Assembly: GCA_014885115.2 (NCBI GenBank)
Contig: WKLE02001331.1
Span: 1 to 22,925 of the forward strand
Length of the DNA stretch: 22,925 nt
Source: Asterionellopsis glacialis
Lineage: Eukaryota > Bacillariophyta > Plagiogrammaphyceae > Rhaphoneidales > Asterionellopsidaceae
Direction of reading: 5' to 3'
Both the position numbers and the translations under genes were made by a program. The notes beneath the pieces were generated by a model that was not told the DNA's origin, did no database searches, and was given only the letters and a program-made list of their open reading frames with translations. Positions 1 to 9,718 of the stretch are shown here, one piece after another; the first letter of the stretch is position 1; each line of letters opens with the position of its first letter.

Positions 1-709
1 TTTGAATCCTCTCCACTGATGATCAATCCAACCTAGACAAGATACTCCGATTGCGCGACAAGTCCAGAAGATGACCTGGTACAGTAGAACAATCATGTGT
101 CCCACCCACCCGCCGATCTGTTTTTGTGTAAATTTTACATGGCTTTAAAATATAATATGATCCTGTACAGTCAGTGAAGGGCCATATTTAATGTTAGTTG
201 TCTCGACTATTTTAAAATTAGAGGATCGAGGCCGATCAAGACGACAAAACCCACACACCATGCCCAAAAAATTCAAACTTTGGGGGTCCCTCTTCTCCCG
301 CCAGTGGGAAAACAGCCAGCAGAAAAAATGGTTCAGTTCCAAGCTTGCCGCCGTCAACCTCAGCCGACACTGCCGACAACCGTTAAAACAATCCATTTGG
401 GTCTCTAATAATCTTTAAAAAAAAATTGTGCAGAGAACGAGAGAACCAGTTTTGAAAACGTTTCAATTACATCGCCTGCGCACGCCAAAAGAACAAAGAT
501 TCTTTATTCATATTATATTATTCTCGAATAGATCGAGCACGTAACGCAATTCGCATTTCTCGAGTCCCCGACTAGAACAAGTAGTCTACCGCTACAGCTT
601 GCAGTTCATTATTTCATTGACGAACGAAGGAATCATCCAACCAAGCAACAACTAACTAACTAACTAACTAATTGAAAAATAGACTGCTCGCTGAAATAAA
701 TTCACTACA
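1..709. other. Non-coding left edge and CLPTM1 upstream region
   Basis: No convincing gene is visible. Open frames on both strands (about 145-418) overlap each other, are under 90 codons and show no recognisable motif, so I treat them as chance. The right-hand part is the likely promoter and 5' leader of the CLPTM1-family gene starting at 710. A short (AACT)n tract lies at 650-671. I see no clear TATA box at a convincing distance. Confidence 0.5.
650..671. repeat. (AACT)n microsatellite in 5' leader
   Basis: Five uninterrupted AACT units plus AA end 38 nt before the ATG of the CLPTM1-family gene. The tract probably lies in the transcribed leader and could vary in length between strains. Confidence 0.85.
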
Positions 710-2957
710 ATGGTGCCTTGGCCTGTCATTGGTCTTGTTGTGTATGGATTGTTAAGTTGGTTTTCCTTAAAGTCATCTTCAAATCCTGTAAATCCATGTT
801 ACAATAATCATCGTGATAGTAAAAGAAGAAACAGTTTTAACAATAACAACAACTGCATTCATCCTTCTGTTCATGTAGGTGATGAATTGTTTTTAGATTT
901 ATGGATTGTACAGGTTTCCAAAAATCAGCAGAATAAATATACAAAACAATGGAAACAAGTTTCGACATGTAGCCAATTACAATTTACCATGCCGTCCACT
1001 GGTAAGCTTCCTATGGATATTACAACATCTCCAGACAACAATTGTACAATAACGATTCCTGAGAGTGCAAGATTACGATGGTCAGATGATGATAACAAAC
1101 ATAATAAGAATAACAATGGTGGTGGTGGTCCTCTTCAAGCTAAATTTCGATTGTATAAAGTAGTGCAGAAAGATGAATCATCGTCATCATCACCAAACCC
1201 GCAATCTGGTACATATAGTCAACAACAACAACAACAGCAACAACAACAAAATTTGGTAGGAGAAATACCAGTTGAGTTGACACGTATCATTACACCTCCA
1301 AAGCCATCAGCATTTTCATTTACTTCGGCAACAACCACTGGTGACGGCAATAGGGCTACAACAAAGCGCAAACTGTTGCAAGATAACAAAGATTCCAATA
1401 CAACTTCATCCTTGTCGCCATCATCCTCGTCAACGTATTATCAATATGTTCCTAAATGGAAGTATGGATCACAAAAGTTATTATTAAGATTTGTGGCCGA
1501 TACAAATTCATATGCACCACCCTATCATCGTCGTGATGGTATTCACATTAAACAATCCATAAGGAATCAAACAGCATACTTACCATTGATTTATGTAGAT
1601 GACAATGGATTAATGCATTCGTCTTCATTCAATATGGCACCACCAGTAGAAGAAGAACCAGAAGAAGAAAAGGAAGCAGGGGTCAACGACTCCTGTAGTG
1701 AACTTGATGATGATGATGACAACAAAACAGATGATACATCTTGCAAAGAAAAATCAGACATTGACAACAAACGTCCACCCCCTATCAACTTGAATATACA
1801 AATAAGTTCTATAACACCCACGTGGGATGTTATAAATCAACAAGTTACTGTGGGTGTAGATATGGCTACTAAAACGATGGGGTTGTCTGGTGTTGAATTA
1901 GATGAAATACGATACTGGTTACGTGATGAACGTTTGTATAGATTTGCCTTGACACAAATCATATCTACATTACATATATGGATTGATTATATGGCATTTC
2001 GTGATGAAATACGATTTTATCGTGGTAAAAAAGATTTGGGTGGTGTATCCGCCTCGAGTGTTTTGACACATTTGGCTTGTAGTGTTATTATATTTTTATA
2101 TCTCTGTGATGGTGGTGGTACAAGTTGGGTGGTACTGCTTTCCATTTTAAGTGGTATTGTGGTGGAAGTTTGGAAGGTATGGAAATTGTTACGTCCTACG
2201 TTTTGCACGACATATCCTTTTGTAAGTATACGTCAAATTCAAAGCAAATTGGAACAAGAAACAATCAAATATGATACTATTGCTATGAAATGGTTAATGA
2301 TGTTTCTGTATCCCATAGTGATTGGATGGTCCATTTATGCTCTACATCGTTATGAATATGGTAAGTACCTTCCTTATGTGCATGATGTATTCATGTAAGG
2401 AAATCAAGGTTTGCACCTTTTATTCATCTCAACATTCCATGTCTCTCTTTCTAAATGTCCTTCTCGGCACAACAACAGCTTCATGGTATTCCTGGTTTAT
2501 ATCTAATATGGCCAATGCTGTGTATACCTTTGGTTTCATTACCTTGTGTCCACAACTCTATGTGAATTATCGATTAAAGTCGGTAGCACACTTGCCATGG
2601 AAGGTATTTGTATACAAAGTTTTCAATACCTTTGTAGATGATGTATTTGCCTTCTTGATTGAAATGCCATGGAAACATCGTATTATGACCTTGAGAGATG
2701 ATGTTGTCTTTTTGATGTTTTTAGGTCAAGCCTATATCTATCGTGTAGATAAAAGTCGAACAAATGAATTTGGATATTCCTATGCAGATGATGAAAATGA
2801 TGGTGATAATGAACAAAAACAAGATACGAAGCAACAACCCCCTGTTATTGGCAACAACAATGACGAGGGAACTCCAGAAGCAATCACTACAACAAAGGTA
2901 GTAACCGATCAAGTTCATGATGATCCTAGCGTCAAACCCAAGGATAAAGATGTCTAA
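710..2957 (+). CDS. CLPTM1: CLPTM1-family multi-pass ER membrane protein (2 exons)
   Basis: Exons 710-2360 and 2479-2957 join (phase 1) into a 709-residue protein; human CLPTM1 is of similar size. The N-terminus (residues 3-20) is a hydrophobic anchor. A lumenal-type region follows, interrupted by Asn-, Gln- and Ser-rich insertions, including a Gln10 run at residues 171-180 and an acidic stretch. The C-terminal third is multi-pass membrane and carries the family signatures: YMAFRDEIRFYR, the SWYSW motif right after the splice, YTFGF, PQLYVNYRLKSVAHLPWK, FNTFVDDVFAF, LRDDVVF and IYRVDKSRTNEFG. Animal CLPTM1 retains GABA-A receptors in the ER, and its paralogue CLPTM1L is a GlcN-PI lipid scramblase in GPI-anchor synthesis; which role applies here is not visible. 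The ATG at 710 has context ACAATGG. An AATAAA lies at 2962, five bases after the stop. The gene converges on the GT32 gene with a 96-bp gap. Family assignment is firm; specific function is inference. Confidence 0.93.
2361..2478 (+). other. Intron of CLPTM1-family gene
   Basis: The 118-bp interval begins GTAAGT and ends in ACAACAG after a T/C-rich stretch. Removing it restores the reading frame and directly joins YEY to ASWYSW, reproducing the conserved SWYSW block at the expected place. Reading through the donor instead gives 11 unrelated residues and a stop at 2398. Confidence 0.9.
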
Positions 2958-3053
2958 AAGAAATAAAATTTGTATTGGATCGTCTAAGCTTTTTCTTCTA
3001 TAAATTGTTGTTTTCATCGTCTTGCACACATCGTAGACACACAGCATCCATTA

Positions 3054-4214
3054 TCATGTAGGTATAGTATCGCAGTTGGGTCCTTTGCCAACAAATCTTG
3101 CAAAGAAATATACTTCCCTTTTTTCTGGTGAATGTATGACAAAATTGCAACAACATCCTGTACCATTCTGTCTTTGTAAATTTGGATACAAATGTTGATT
3201 TTTGGGCCCGTCTAAATCTACTTCATGAAACATGGTAACACCTTGTTCACGGTCCTCTGTCGGCACTTCTTTGTAGGCTTGTTTTAACGTTGTGGGACCT
3301 AAATTGCCAGTCTTTCTACGTTTTTTTTCAAATACCTCCAACATGACATCTAATGCTTTACGTAATATTGGATGGTGTGCTGTGCAAGCAATAAAGGCTT
3401 GAAAGAAATCAGACCGACTCTGTCCGAGTACAGATGAAAATGTTGTATGGATTGCATCATTTGTGAAATCAATTGGTTTCACAATCTTCAAATCAATATC
3501 CATATAATATCCACCTTCATTATACAATACAGCTATACGACATATATCTGCCATAAAACTACCCACCACGGCACCCCAAAAATGTTCTACAAGTTTGGGT
3601 TCTGCCTTTTCGATGGCTTTTGCACAATCTGTATCATTGTAAAACAAAACTCGTGTTGTTGTGTCTTCTTGACCGTGATCCTTCCAAATTGTACGGTATT
3701 CTTGTATTGTGTTTTGTATATTGTTATAGAAATGGACAGGTTCCTTTGTTTCTAATATATTATGTTTATACATGAATATCAGATTATGAGGAATACTACC
3801 GTTTTTTGCAGTGCTATTACTACTTCTGGATAGTGTTGTTGTCGTCGTTGTTATCGGTAATATCTTTGTATCCAGAGCAATGCTCTCTTTCTTTTTGTTC
3901 CCGCCATTTCGCTTCATGTTTTCTTTATATCGCCTTCTTAAAAAATTTAGTCTTTCTGGTGATATTACATTATGAAGGTCGGTAGTATTATTAGTATCCT
4001 TGACGTGTATTGTATTTTTTGAACTCTGCATGGTATTATTGCCTTCTTGCGGAACTATCAATGATAATAGTCTAGTTGTTGTCGATATGTTTCTCGTAGT
4101 AGATGAAACTAAAATGTATGGATACACAATGATATTTAAAAAGGCAAGAATCAAAAGACCCAAATACAACAACACTTCAATGAAGGTTATGGATGACAAT
4201 TTTGGGGACGCCAT
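3054..4214 (-). CDS. GT32 (OCH1-like, DXD) type II membrane glycosyltransferase
   Basis: The single exon encodes 386 residues. Residues 11-38 form one N-terminal hydrophobic segment, giving the short-tail, signal-anchor topology of Golgi glycosyltransferases. A Ser/Thr/Asn-rich stem (about 40-140) follows. The catalytic domain starts at IPHNLIFMYK (141) and carries the Gly_transf_sug (Pfam PF04488) core: DICRIAVLYNEGGYYMDID, with Asp223 and the metal/nucleotide-sugar DXD at Asp239-Asp241. HPIL and LGPTTL blocks lie downstream, corresponding to the family's later conserved segments. Yeast Och1 and Sur1 are GT32 sugar transferases using GDP-mannose; the donor and acceptor here cannot be told from sequence. 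A Cys-rich patch (GTGCCCN, 351-357) near the C-terminus may form disulfides. The ATG (GCCATG context read on the minus strand as ATGGCG) is the first in frame. It converges with the CLPTM1-family gene. Confidence 0.9.
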   Translation of the reverse strand: MASPKLSSITFIEVLLYLGLLILAFLNIIVYPYILVSSTTRNISTTTRLLSLIVPQEGNNTMQSSKNTIHVKDTNNTTDLHNVISPERLNFLRRRYKENMKRNGGNKKKESIALDTKILPITTTTTTLSRSSNSTAKNGSIPHNLIFMYKHNILETKEPVHFYNNIQNTIQEYRTIWKDHGQEDTTTRVLFYNDTDCAKAIEKAEPKLVEHFWGAVVGSFMADICRIAVLYNEGGYYMDIDLKIVKPIDFTNDAIHTTFSSVLGQSRSDFFQAFIACTAHHPILRKALDVMLEVFEKKRRKTGNLGPTTLKQAYKEVPTEDREQGVTMFHEVDLDGPKNQHLYPNLQRQNGTGCCCNFVIHSPEKREVYFFARFVGKGPNCDTIPT

Positions 4215-4580
4215 GTTGTTGTTCTTCGTTGTTGAAGAGGAGAAGAAGAAATTACTATGGTGCTAGCTACACTGTCGCATGGTTCGAGAACAGGAAAAAG
4301 AGCAACACAAGGGTGGTTGGTATGTTGTGTGTGTTGCAATGCGTCCTTTCGAGAGACAAAAAGATGTGTATCTTCTTGGTTGACGACAGAGAGAGAATTT
4401 TTCTTTTTCGGCGAGAGAAAAGCGAACGTCTTGACTATGGTTACCTCTGATGGATGATAGTATTACAAATGATAATAAAATATACTGGTACACTCTAGAG
4501 AATACAAAAGACATTTCTTTATTATTCTTAATCGTGCAATATTAAGGTTATTCAACGCCCACGTTTATATATATTTTAAC
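4215..4580. other. Upstream region of GT32 gene
   Basis: This stretch lies 5' of the minus-strand glycosyltransferase gene and presumably holds its leader and promoter. Overlapping short open frames on both strands share no features with known proteins. A TATATATATTTTA stretch occurs at about 4565-4578, but no spacing to a transcription start can be judged. Confidence 0.4.
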
Positions 4581-5397
4581 GGCTGTATCATTTGGTTAGC
4601 GGATCATCGATCATTCAAAATTCCAAAAAAATGCAGGTCGGCCTCTTTCTTGACTTTGGGGCTCAAAGTTGGCAAACATTTTTGCAAGCAAATCACTGTA
4701 TTAATTTTTGCACAATTACAAATTGGAAAACTGCCTCAGCCTTTTCTCTTGAGTATCTAGTTGTTATATTTCTTACACATGTGGTGTGTACTCCTGTGAC
4801 ACAGCACATAGCAGGAGGGGTTATCCTAACATGATTTACACTTCAGCAGATAAGAAGCAAAAAGAGGGGCACCACCTAAAAGGAGACCAAAAAACAGAAA
4901 AAGACAAGCCATTTAGATAGTATCACAGCACCATGATTGTTCTCACTCTAGCAATATAGTAGCTTTTAAAAAAGAAAGACTCTTTTATTTCTCTTGCTTT
5001 GTAGTAGGAGCTTTGTTGTTGATGTGTTCCTGATTTTGCTGTTCCTGGGGGTGCTGATGTTAGTAGTGCCAACAGTGGAACTAGTGGTGTTTGGTGCTTG
5101 TAGGTGAGGTCCTGCTGCTGCTGCTCTTCTCTTCTTACTCCTGACATTGATGTTCTCCCACTTATTCTTGTTGCCAAACCATTAACTCAAAAACTCAAGA
5201 CAACATTCAATCTGTCCTTTTTATGAGCTATCATCATGTCATTGATCTTAACATTGTAAACAAGAACAAGTCTGCAATGATTGCAGTATAAACACCCTAT
5301 ATGTTTGAAGAAGAAGCTGTGAGGGGAGAAGGGAGAAGATGATTGTATGCCATGATGTTGGTGCTGGAGGAAGGATGTAGGAACTAATTAGTAATGA

Positions 5398-5419
5398 TAG
5401 CTACAAAAATGTGTAGCTA
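5398..5419. repeat. Perfect hairpin, 8-bp arms, 6-nt loop
   Basis: TAGCTACA at 5398-5405 is the exact reverse complement of TGTAGCTA at 5412-5419, with loop AAAATG. It has the same geometry as the hairpin at 5895. Function unknown. Confidence 0.7.
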
Positions 5420-5894
5420 ATACAGTGCTTATGGTTATGTATTGTAATGCTATAAAGTACCTCAATCCTACATAGTACAACTATAGATCATGCAGATGAA
5501 AGATGAAGAGCTCTTATCCTGCTGCAGTACTGACCATTTGACTAATGATTAGTTAATGAAGTAAGAATCCAAGAGAGAGTTTACCATAAACAAAAAAACC
5601 AGCTCAATACTACTACAACCATTTTGCACCAACAAGCAACTAAAAAGAGCTCTGTTTTCTTTTGATTTTTTCTTCATTTATTTATCTAATATTCTATGGT
5701 AGCACCAGAAATAAAATCAACTGCGTTGCTTTTCCTTGGACCATGTTTTAATGTGAAAAGAACATATCTGTAAGTCCAATTTTAGTCATCTTCTATTGAG
5801 CATGAGACAATCTCCTATAGATCATGGTGGTTTCTAGTGTAGTACTCTGATTAATTTTGGGAGACTGTTCCTGACTTTGGCCATGTAAAAGAAA

Positions 5895-5916
5895 AATGCT
5901 CCAGTGTAGGAGCATT
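5895..5916. repeat. Perfect hairpin, 8-bp arms, 6-nt loop
   Basis: AATGCTCC (5895-5902) and GGAGCATT (5909-5916) are exact reverse complements around AGTGTA. It is followed by an A-run, so a transcript of the opposite strand would have a hairpin preceded by U residues. Function unknown. Confidence 0.7.
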
Positions 5917-5991
5917 AAAAAATACTGTATAACAGTGTGATGTGGTATAGTGGTGGAGCTAAAAACATCAAGTATGACTGTTTACAGGCCA

Positions 5992-6094
5992 CATGCACTA
6001 ATAAGAAACTTTGCAATTCTTCTTCAAGCTTGAAAATTTGCATTTTCTAAGAAACGCCAAGCTTAAAATCAAAAGTTGTTGCTTATTTGGCATG
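5992..6094. repeat. Foldback element copy A
   Basis: This is an imperfect inverted repeat of about 100 bp. The left arm begins CATGCACTAATAAGAAAC and the right arm, read as reverse complement, begins CATGCCAAATAAGCAAC. Both arms contain an AAGCTTG core (about 6026 and 6059). Arm ends and the AAGCTTG core match copies B, C and D, so these belong to one family. No coding capacity. Best described as a MITE-like or foldback element. Confidence 0.7.
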
Positions 6095-6384
6095 TTGGAT
6101 TTTGGTTGGGTGCACTTTTTTGATTCAGTGTATAAATTTTTTTGTCATAATTAATCTTTTACTATTATTATTTTTACCTATTTTCAATGAATACCAAATT
6201 TTACTTCTTCCATTTCAGAGCCTGGTTTTTACTAAACTCTGTACAAATAAATCCTTTTATACTGTCTAACTCACAGCACCTGATACAGTCTATTTCTTTT
6301 TCTTCCCTGTTTTTTTTTCTCTGTGTAACCAAAGGTTATCTCCCTCTCAATGCCTGCCATGATGCAGATCCTTAGCAATTGTAA

Positions 6385-6422
6385 ACTTGACTTCTCAGTC
6401 AAGTCTCAGATTGTCAATCTGA
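6385..6422. repeat. Two adjoining perfect hairpins
   Basis: ACTTGACT/AGTCAAGT (6385-6392 and 6397-6404, loop TCTC) is followed one base later by TCAGATTG/CAATCTGA (6406-6413 and 6415-6422, one-base centre). Two perfect 8-bp palindromes back to back are unlikely to be random, but nothing shows their role. Confidence 0.65.
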
Positions 6423-6573
6423 TAAAATCACTGATACATCTTTCTCTCTCCTGAACAATTAACATATTTTTTTGCTCATTGATTTGTTAATATTGATACT
6501 ATCTTACCCTCAAAATGCTCTCTCTTTCTGTTTTCCAGTGGCACTCACATTTCTTGCATTTTTATCACACTTC

Positions 6574-6876
6574 TCATACAGGAAGTTCAATGCCATTCTT
6601 GGCAGCCAAATGTTGTTCATTACAATCATGTGAATACTTAATTGAAAGAAACTTCTCATAATGCCATCTGTGATCAAAGCTAATGGGTTCTTTTTGTTGT
6701 CTTTGACAAATTGAACATGCTGCTCCTCTTATCATCTCCAAAAGATCCACCACCATCTTCTTGTTTGTCATCTTTAATGCAGGGCCTCTGCTTTTTCCAA
6801 GATGGTTGCTCCTCCTCCATGATGACAGTGATATGTTCCTAAAGCAAATATTGATAAAGCAATCAATCAGACTATA
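6574..6876 (-). pseudogene. Possible decayed coding remnant (unidentified)
   Basis: One minus-strand frame stays open for about 100 codons and ends at 6574. It includes a Cys-x2-Cys pair (ACSICQ) and a run rich in His, Trp and Tyr (SFDHRWHYEKF). A second frame with a proper ATG (6820 down to 6680, 46 residues, starting MEEEQPSWKKQR) overlaps it, so a frameshift between the two would make a longer product. I do not recognise a family, and an AT-rich spacer can produce such frames by chance. Reported as a weak candidate only. Confidence 0.2.
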
Positions 6877-7452
6877 TCACTCTTCCCTTTTTACATGTTT
6901 GATTGCCATTGTATTCTCTACACCATCAATTGGTTAGACAGATTGTCTACAATTTTGGTTATAGATGCATTACCCATCCTTGTTGGATGAATGCCCTGAT
7001 TTTATTCAATCATCATTCCTCAAACCAATATGCATATTTAATTTATAATAAATTACATATCAATATAATATTTTTCTTATTATCAATAGCAGGTTTATTT
7101 GCATTACTAGAAATGATTTCATCAAAATAAAAAATATTAGTTCTGTGAAAATATGTTATTTCCCTAAAAAAATATATTTATTCTAATTACCACCAACATT
7201 CCCAAATTTCCATTCAATCTTTACTTCCATAGATCTAATAATAGAATAAGAATAACCACAGTATTGTAGTTTTGTCTTCCTTTCCCAAATAGTGCAAAGA
7301 CTTTCCAGTAGTGATAAACAACAGAATTTTGTACTTTTCTTGTCATATCAAAAATATGGCACAAGGAGGATTATCAGTTATTTTTAACAATTGTATTTTT
7401 TCTTTGACAACCATTCATTATAGTCTCTACCCATAGCAGGTTATCCTGTTGA

Positions 7453-7779
7453 CACAAATGGAAGCAGCCCTTGCTTCTTGGGCTCACCATTGACATTGGC
7501 AATAGAGTAGTCATCTACAAAATATGCAAACATCTGACATGGGCAAATTTTTGTAACACAATGTATGATGACTGGAATTTCCAACCCATGGAAATAAATC
7601 AAGTAATAGAGCCAGGAGTGTGTTGTGTTATGGAAAGAGAAGCAAATCAAATTGATCCTAGTAAGGATTTGATTTGAGAGGATACTGATAATAAAGATGA
7701 TAGCTCCAGCAGCAACAAGGAGAAAGAAGATGACAACAATGACAATGATGAAAAGAGTGAAAGCAACATGAGTACTTAA
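7453..7779 (+). pseudogene. Possible broken reading frame with acidic tail (unidentified)
   Basis: One plus-strand frame runs about 108 codons with a single internal TGA (after KDLI, near 7675) and ends in a strongly acidic, Asn/Ser-rich tail (EDTDNKDDSSSSNKEKEDDN and on). It has no ATG near its 5' end. The tail resembles protein tails elsewhere in this window, which hints at former coding use. No family is recognised, and chance remains possible. Confidence 0.22.
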
Positions 7780-7818
7780 ATTACAAAAAAATTGTTTTGA
7801 AATAGTAGTATTACAGTC

Positions 7819-7907
7819 AATAAGAAATGCTCAACATTTTTCCAAGCTTGAAATTTCTTATTTTCTAGCAAAAATTCCAAGAATAAAAATAAGAAATGTT
7901 TCTTATT
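7819..7907. repeat. Foldback element copy B
   Basis: The 89-bp element starts AATAAGAAATG and ends TTTCTTATT. The arms also share CCAAGCTTGAAATTT on the left and a degraded counterpart (AAAAATTCCAAG) on the right. It lies only 108 bp from copy C, and the gap between them contains another TTCTTATTGAA half-end near 7973. Confidence 0.75.
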
Positions 7908-8015
7908 GAATGATGCAATAATGACATTACAATTGAAGATTTACCATATATAAAAAATAAAAGTCATTTTTTTTCTTATTGAAGTTTCTTCTAAGCCCAG
8001 CCCTAAAAACTGTGA

Positions 8016-8105
8016 AATAAGGAACGATGCAATTTTTCAAGCTTGGAATTTCTTATTTAGGACGAAAATTCCAAGCTTGACCTAAGAAATGCATTGTTTC
8101 TTATT
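8016..8105. repeat. Foldback element copy C (best preserved)
   Basis: The outer arms AATAAGGAACGATGCA (8016-8031) and TGCATTGTTTCTTATT (8090-8105) pair with 14 of 16 matches. The inner arms CAAGCTTGGAATTT (8038-8051) and AAATTCCAAGCTTG (8066-8079) are perfectly complementary over 14 bp around a 14-nt spacer. The whole 90 bp would fold into one long hairpin if transcribed. It has no coding capacity. Confidence 0.85.
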
Positions 8106-8477
8106 GGTGGATGTGGATTGTAGTAGTAATAGTAGTAATCTCTTATTTTGTTGTATTGAAAAAATTCATTGTGGTCCTCATTGCCCAAAAGTTATAACAA
8201 GGACATGCATTCTTCAATTGTTTTTGATATGCCAAAGAAAAAAGGTTAAGAATGCTCTGTTTGAAATTTTGGAAAAACAACCTTATAATTACCTTACTGC
8301 CAGAATATTACAGAGGGATATTACCTGTCATAGTATTGTTGTACCTGGATTTTGTTCATCAGTACACCATTTTTTTTCAAAACAGTTAGGACAAACATAG
8401 AGAGTAGAAAAATAATGGGGTTTATATTTATTTATATTCTTTTCCAAATAGGATGTCACAATGTTGTTGTCATTGCT

Positions 8478-8574
8478 TAAGAAACCTTGCTTGTATTGCA
8501 AAGCTTGTTGGGATTTTTGGATTTTTGTAGGAAAAAATGACAAGCTTGGCAAAAATATCAGGCTATTTCTTATA
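8478..8574. repeat. Foldback element copy D (diverged)
   Basis: The left end TTAAGAAACC and the right end TATTTCTTATA pair imperfectly. An AAGCTTG core occurs in each arm (near 8501 and 8542). The right flank reads CACCAATA when reverse-complemented, like copy C. It is the longest and most diverged copy in the cluster. Confidence 0.6.
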
Positions 8575-8759
8575 TTGGTGCATGGTGGACTGTATCTCCA
8601 GTAAAATGCCACTCAATGAAGAAGAACAAGGTGATTCAGTACCACACAACAAGGAGATTTTGTATATAGTATTTGAATATGTGCACAATAATACTAACAC
8701 AATTCTTGAACTGACTAACTTTTCTCATCTTTTTTGGGGGGGACTAAATTTTCTCATTG

Positions 8760-8801
8760 ACATCAAACACACAAACACAGACACACACAGAGACACACAC
8801 A
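8760..8801. repeat. CA/CACAGA-rich simple repeat
   Basis: An imperfect ACACA/CACAGA tract marks the right part of the AT-rich island. A GT-rich counterpart occurs at about 8939-8957 followed by a CT tract at about 8969-8982. Confidence 0.75.
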
Positions 8802-8830
8802 TTTGTGAAAAGCTAGAGAAATTTTTCTAA

Positions 8831-9718
8831 CGGATAGAAAAAGTAGTAAAAGACGATGTTTTGGACAGGATCAAACAAATAGCTAATTAGTAAGAATGGA
8901 AGAGACAAAGCAGGTGAGAGAGAGGAGAACAATAGTCTGTTTGTGTGTGTGTGCGTGACTTGCCTTGCTCTCTCTCTCTCCCTATGAGGAGTGCGTTTGG
9001 AAAAAATTGGCTCCAACGGTTTTAAATGACTTTGGTACGTAGAACTCTATACTAAATTATACGTCCAATAATCTTCCATACAAAGACCTGTGTCAGCGCC
9101 AGTCTTGCTACAGTAGTTAGACCATATGTAGTATGGATACTATTAGATGTCTTAGAAAAACCCCGAGCTAGCCCTCCCCGTCATGTGTGTTTCGGTCTTT
9201 CCACTCGCCCCAGCAACAAGCTGCGCACGCTAAGGATCGTAACACGCAAACAAAGAAAGTGCTGTCCCTCGCCGAAGAAGAGCAAGGACATTGCATTTGG
9301 TCCTGCTGTAGCCTACAACACATGGATGCTGCTAATCTAGTCTAGTCTTGTGTTGCACATCTTGCCTTCTCTTTCTCTCTTACGAAAGAGAAAATAGGTA
9401 TTGGAGACTGAAGATCCACACGGGGACATTGGGCGACTTTTTGTTTGTTGGAGAACATACGATAGTTGCCTTGTCGCGGAAATAGTACGGAGTATTGCAT
9501 TTCGTGAATTTTTCTGTTTTGTGTGTGCGTTGCAGTTTTCATTAAGCTAGAGGGGGAAGATTCAATTCTTTTTTTTCATAAAAAAACAAAGTAAACGAAA
9601 CCAATTCAACGAGGCAAGCATACCTCCAAAAAAGTTCGGATAGACGACTTATTCAAACCGGCAGATTTGAAATTACATTTCTGTGTGATCTAAAACTTTT
9701 TTTATATAAAATCTATAA
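8831..9718. other. Upstream region of ARF-GEF gene
   Basis: Base composition becomes more mixed from about 9040, with C-rich patches at 9160-9220, then turns T/A-rich just before the ATG at 9719. It presumably holds the promoter and leader of the Sec7-domain gene. A CCAATAATC lies near 9065. The TTTATATAAA at about 9700 is too close to the ATG to be assumed a TATA box. No gene is supported here. Confidence 0.45.

Larger units (their letters stand above)
4581..8830. other. AT-rich gene-poor island with foldback elements and decayed reading frames
   Basis: About 4.2 kb without an intact gene. It is richer in A/T homopolymer runs than the flanking genes. All open frames are short, mostly lack an ATG start and match no family I recognise. 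It contains four copies of one foldback element (starting near 5992, 7819, 8016 and 8478), additional perfect hairpins (5398, 5895, 6385, 6406) and a CA-rich tract at 8760-8801. The pattern suggests an old insertion area filled with small non-autonomous elements and possibly dead coding fragments. That is inference; no terminal repeats enclosing the whole island were found. Confidence 0.5.

Noticed and set aside
145..418. Overlapping short frames on both strands near the left edge
   Set aside because: Under 90 codons, no motif, and they overlap each other antisense in a likely promoter area.
2322..2957. Second, overlapping plus-strand frame as a separate gene or a frameshift in the CLPTM1-family gene
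   Set aside because: A GT-AG intron (2361-2478) joins both frames in phase and restores the conserved SWYSW block, so one spliced gene explains it.
4281..4287. GGTTCGA as the T-arm of a tRNA gene
   Set aside because: No matching acceptor stem, D-arm or anticodon arm can be built around it.
4592..5177. Short frames just right of the GT32 upstream region (plus 4592-4834, minus 4923-5177)
   Set aside because: Both begin at TTG rather than ATG, match no family and lie in repeat-rich AT DNA.
5992..8574. CRISPR-like array
   Set aside because: The repeats are long, diverged, irregularly spaced palindromes in a eukaryotic nuclear context, without uniform spacers.
8089..8612. Opposing 94-103-codon frames (plus 8089-8400, minus 8328-8612) as genes
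   Set aside because: The plus frame starts inside foldback copy C, and the minus frame starts at GTG inside or next to copy D. Neither shows a domain beyond a lone Cys pair.
4581..8830. An intact transposon or retroelement filling the island
   Set aside because: No transposase, reverse transcriptase or integrase motif was seen in any frame, and no long terminal repeats enclose it.
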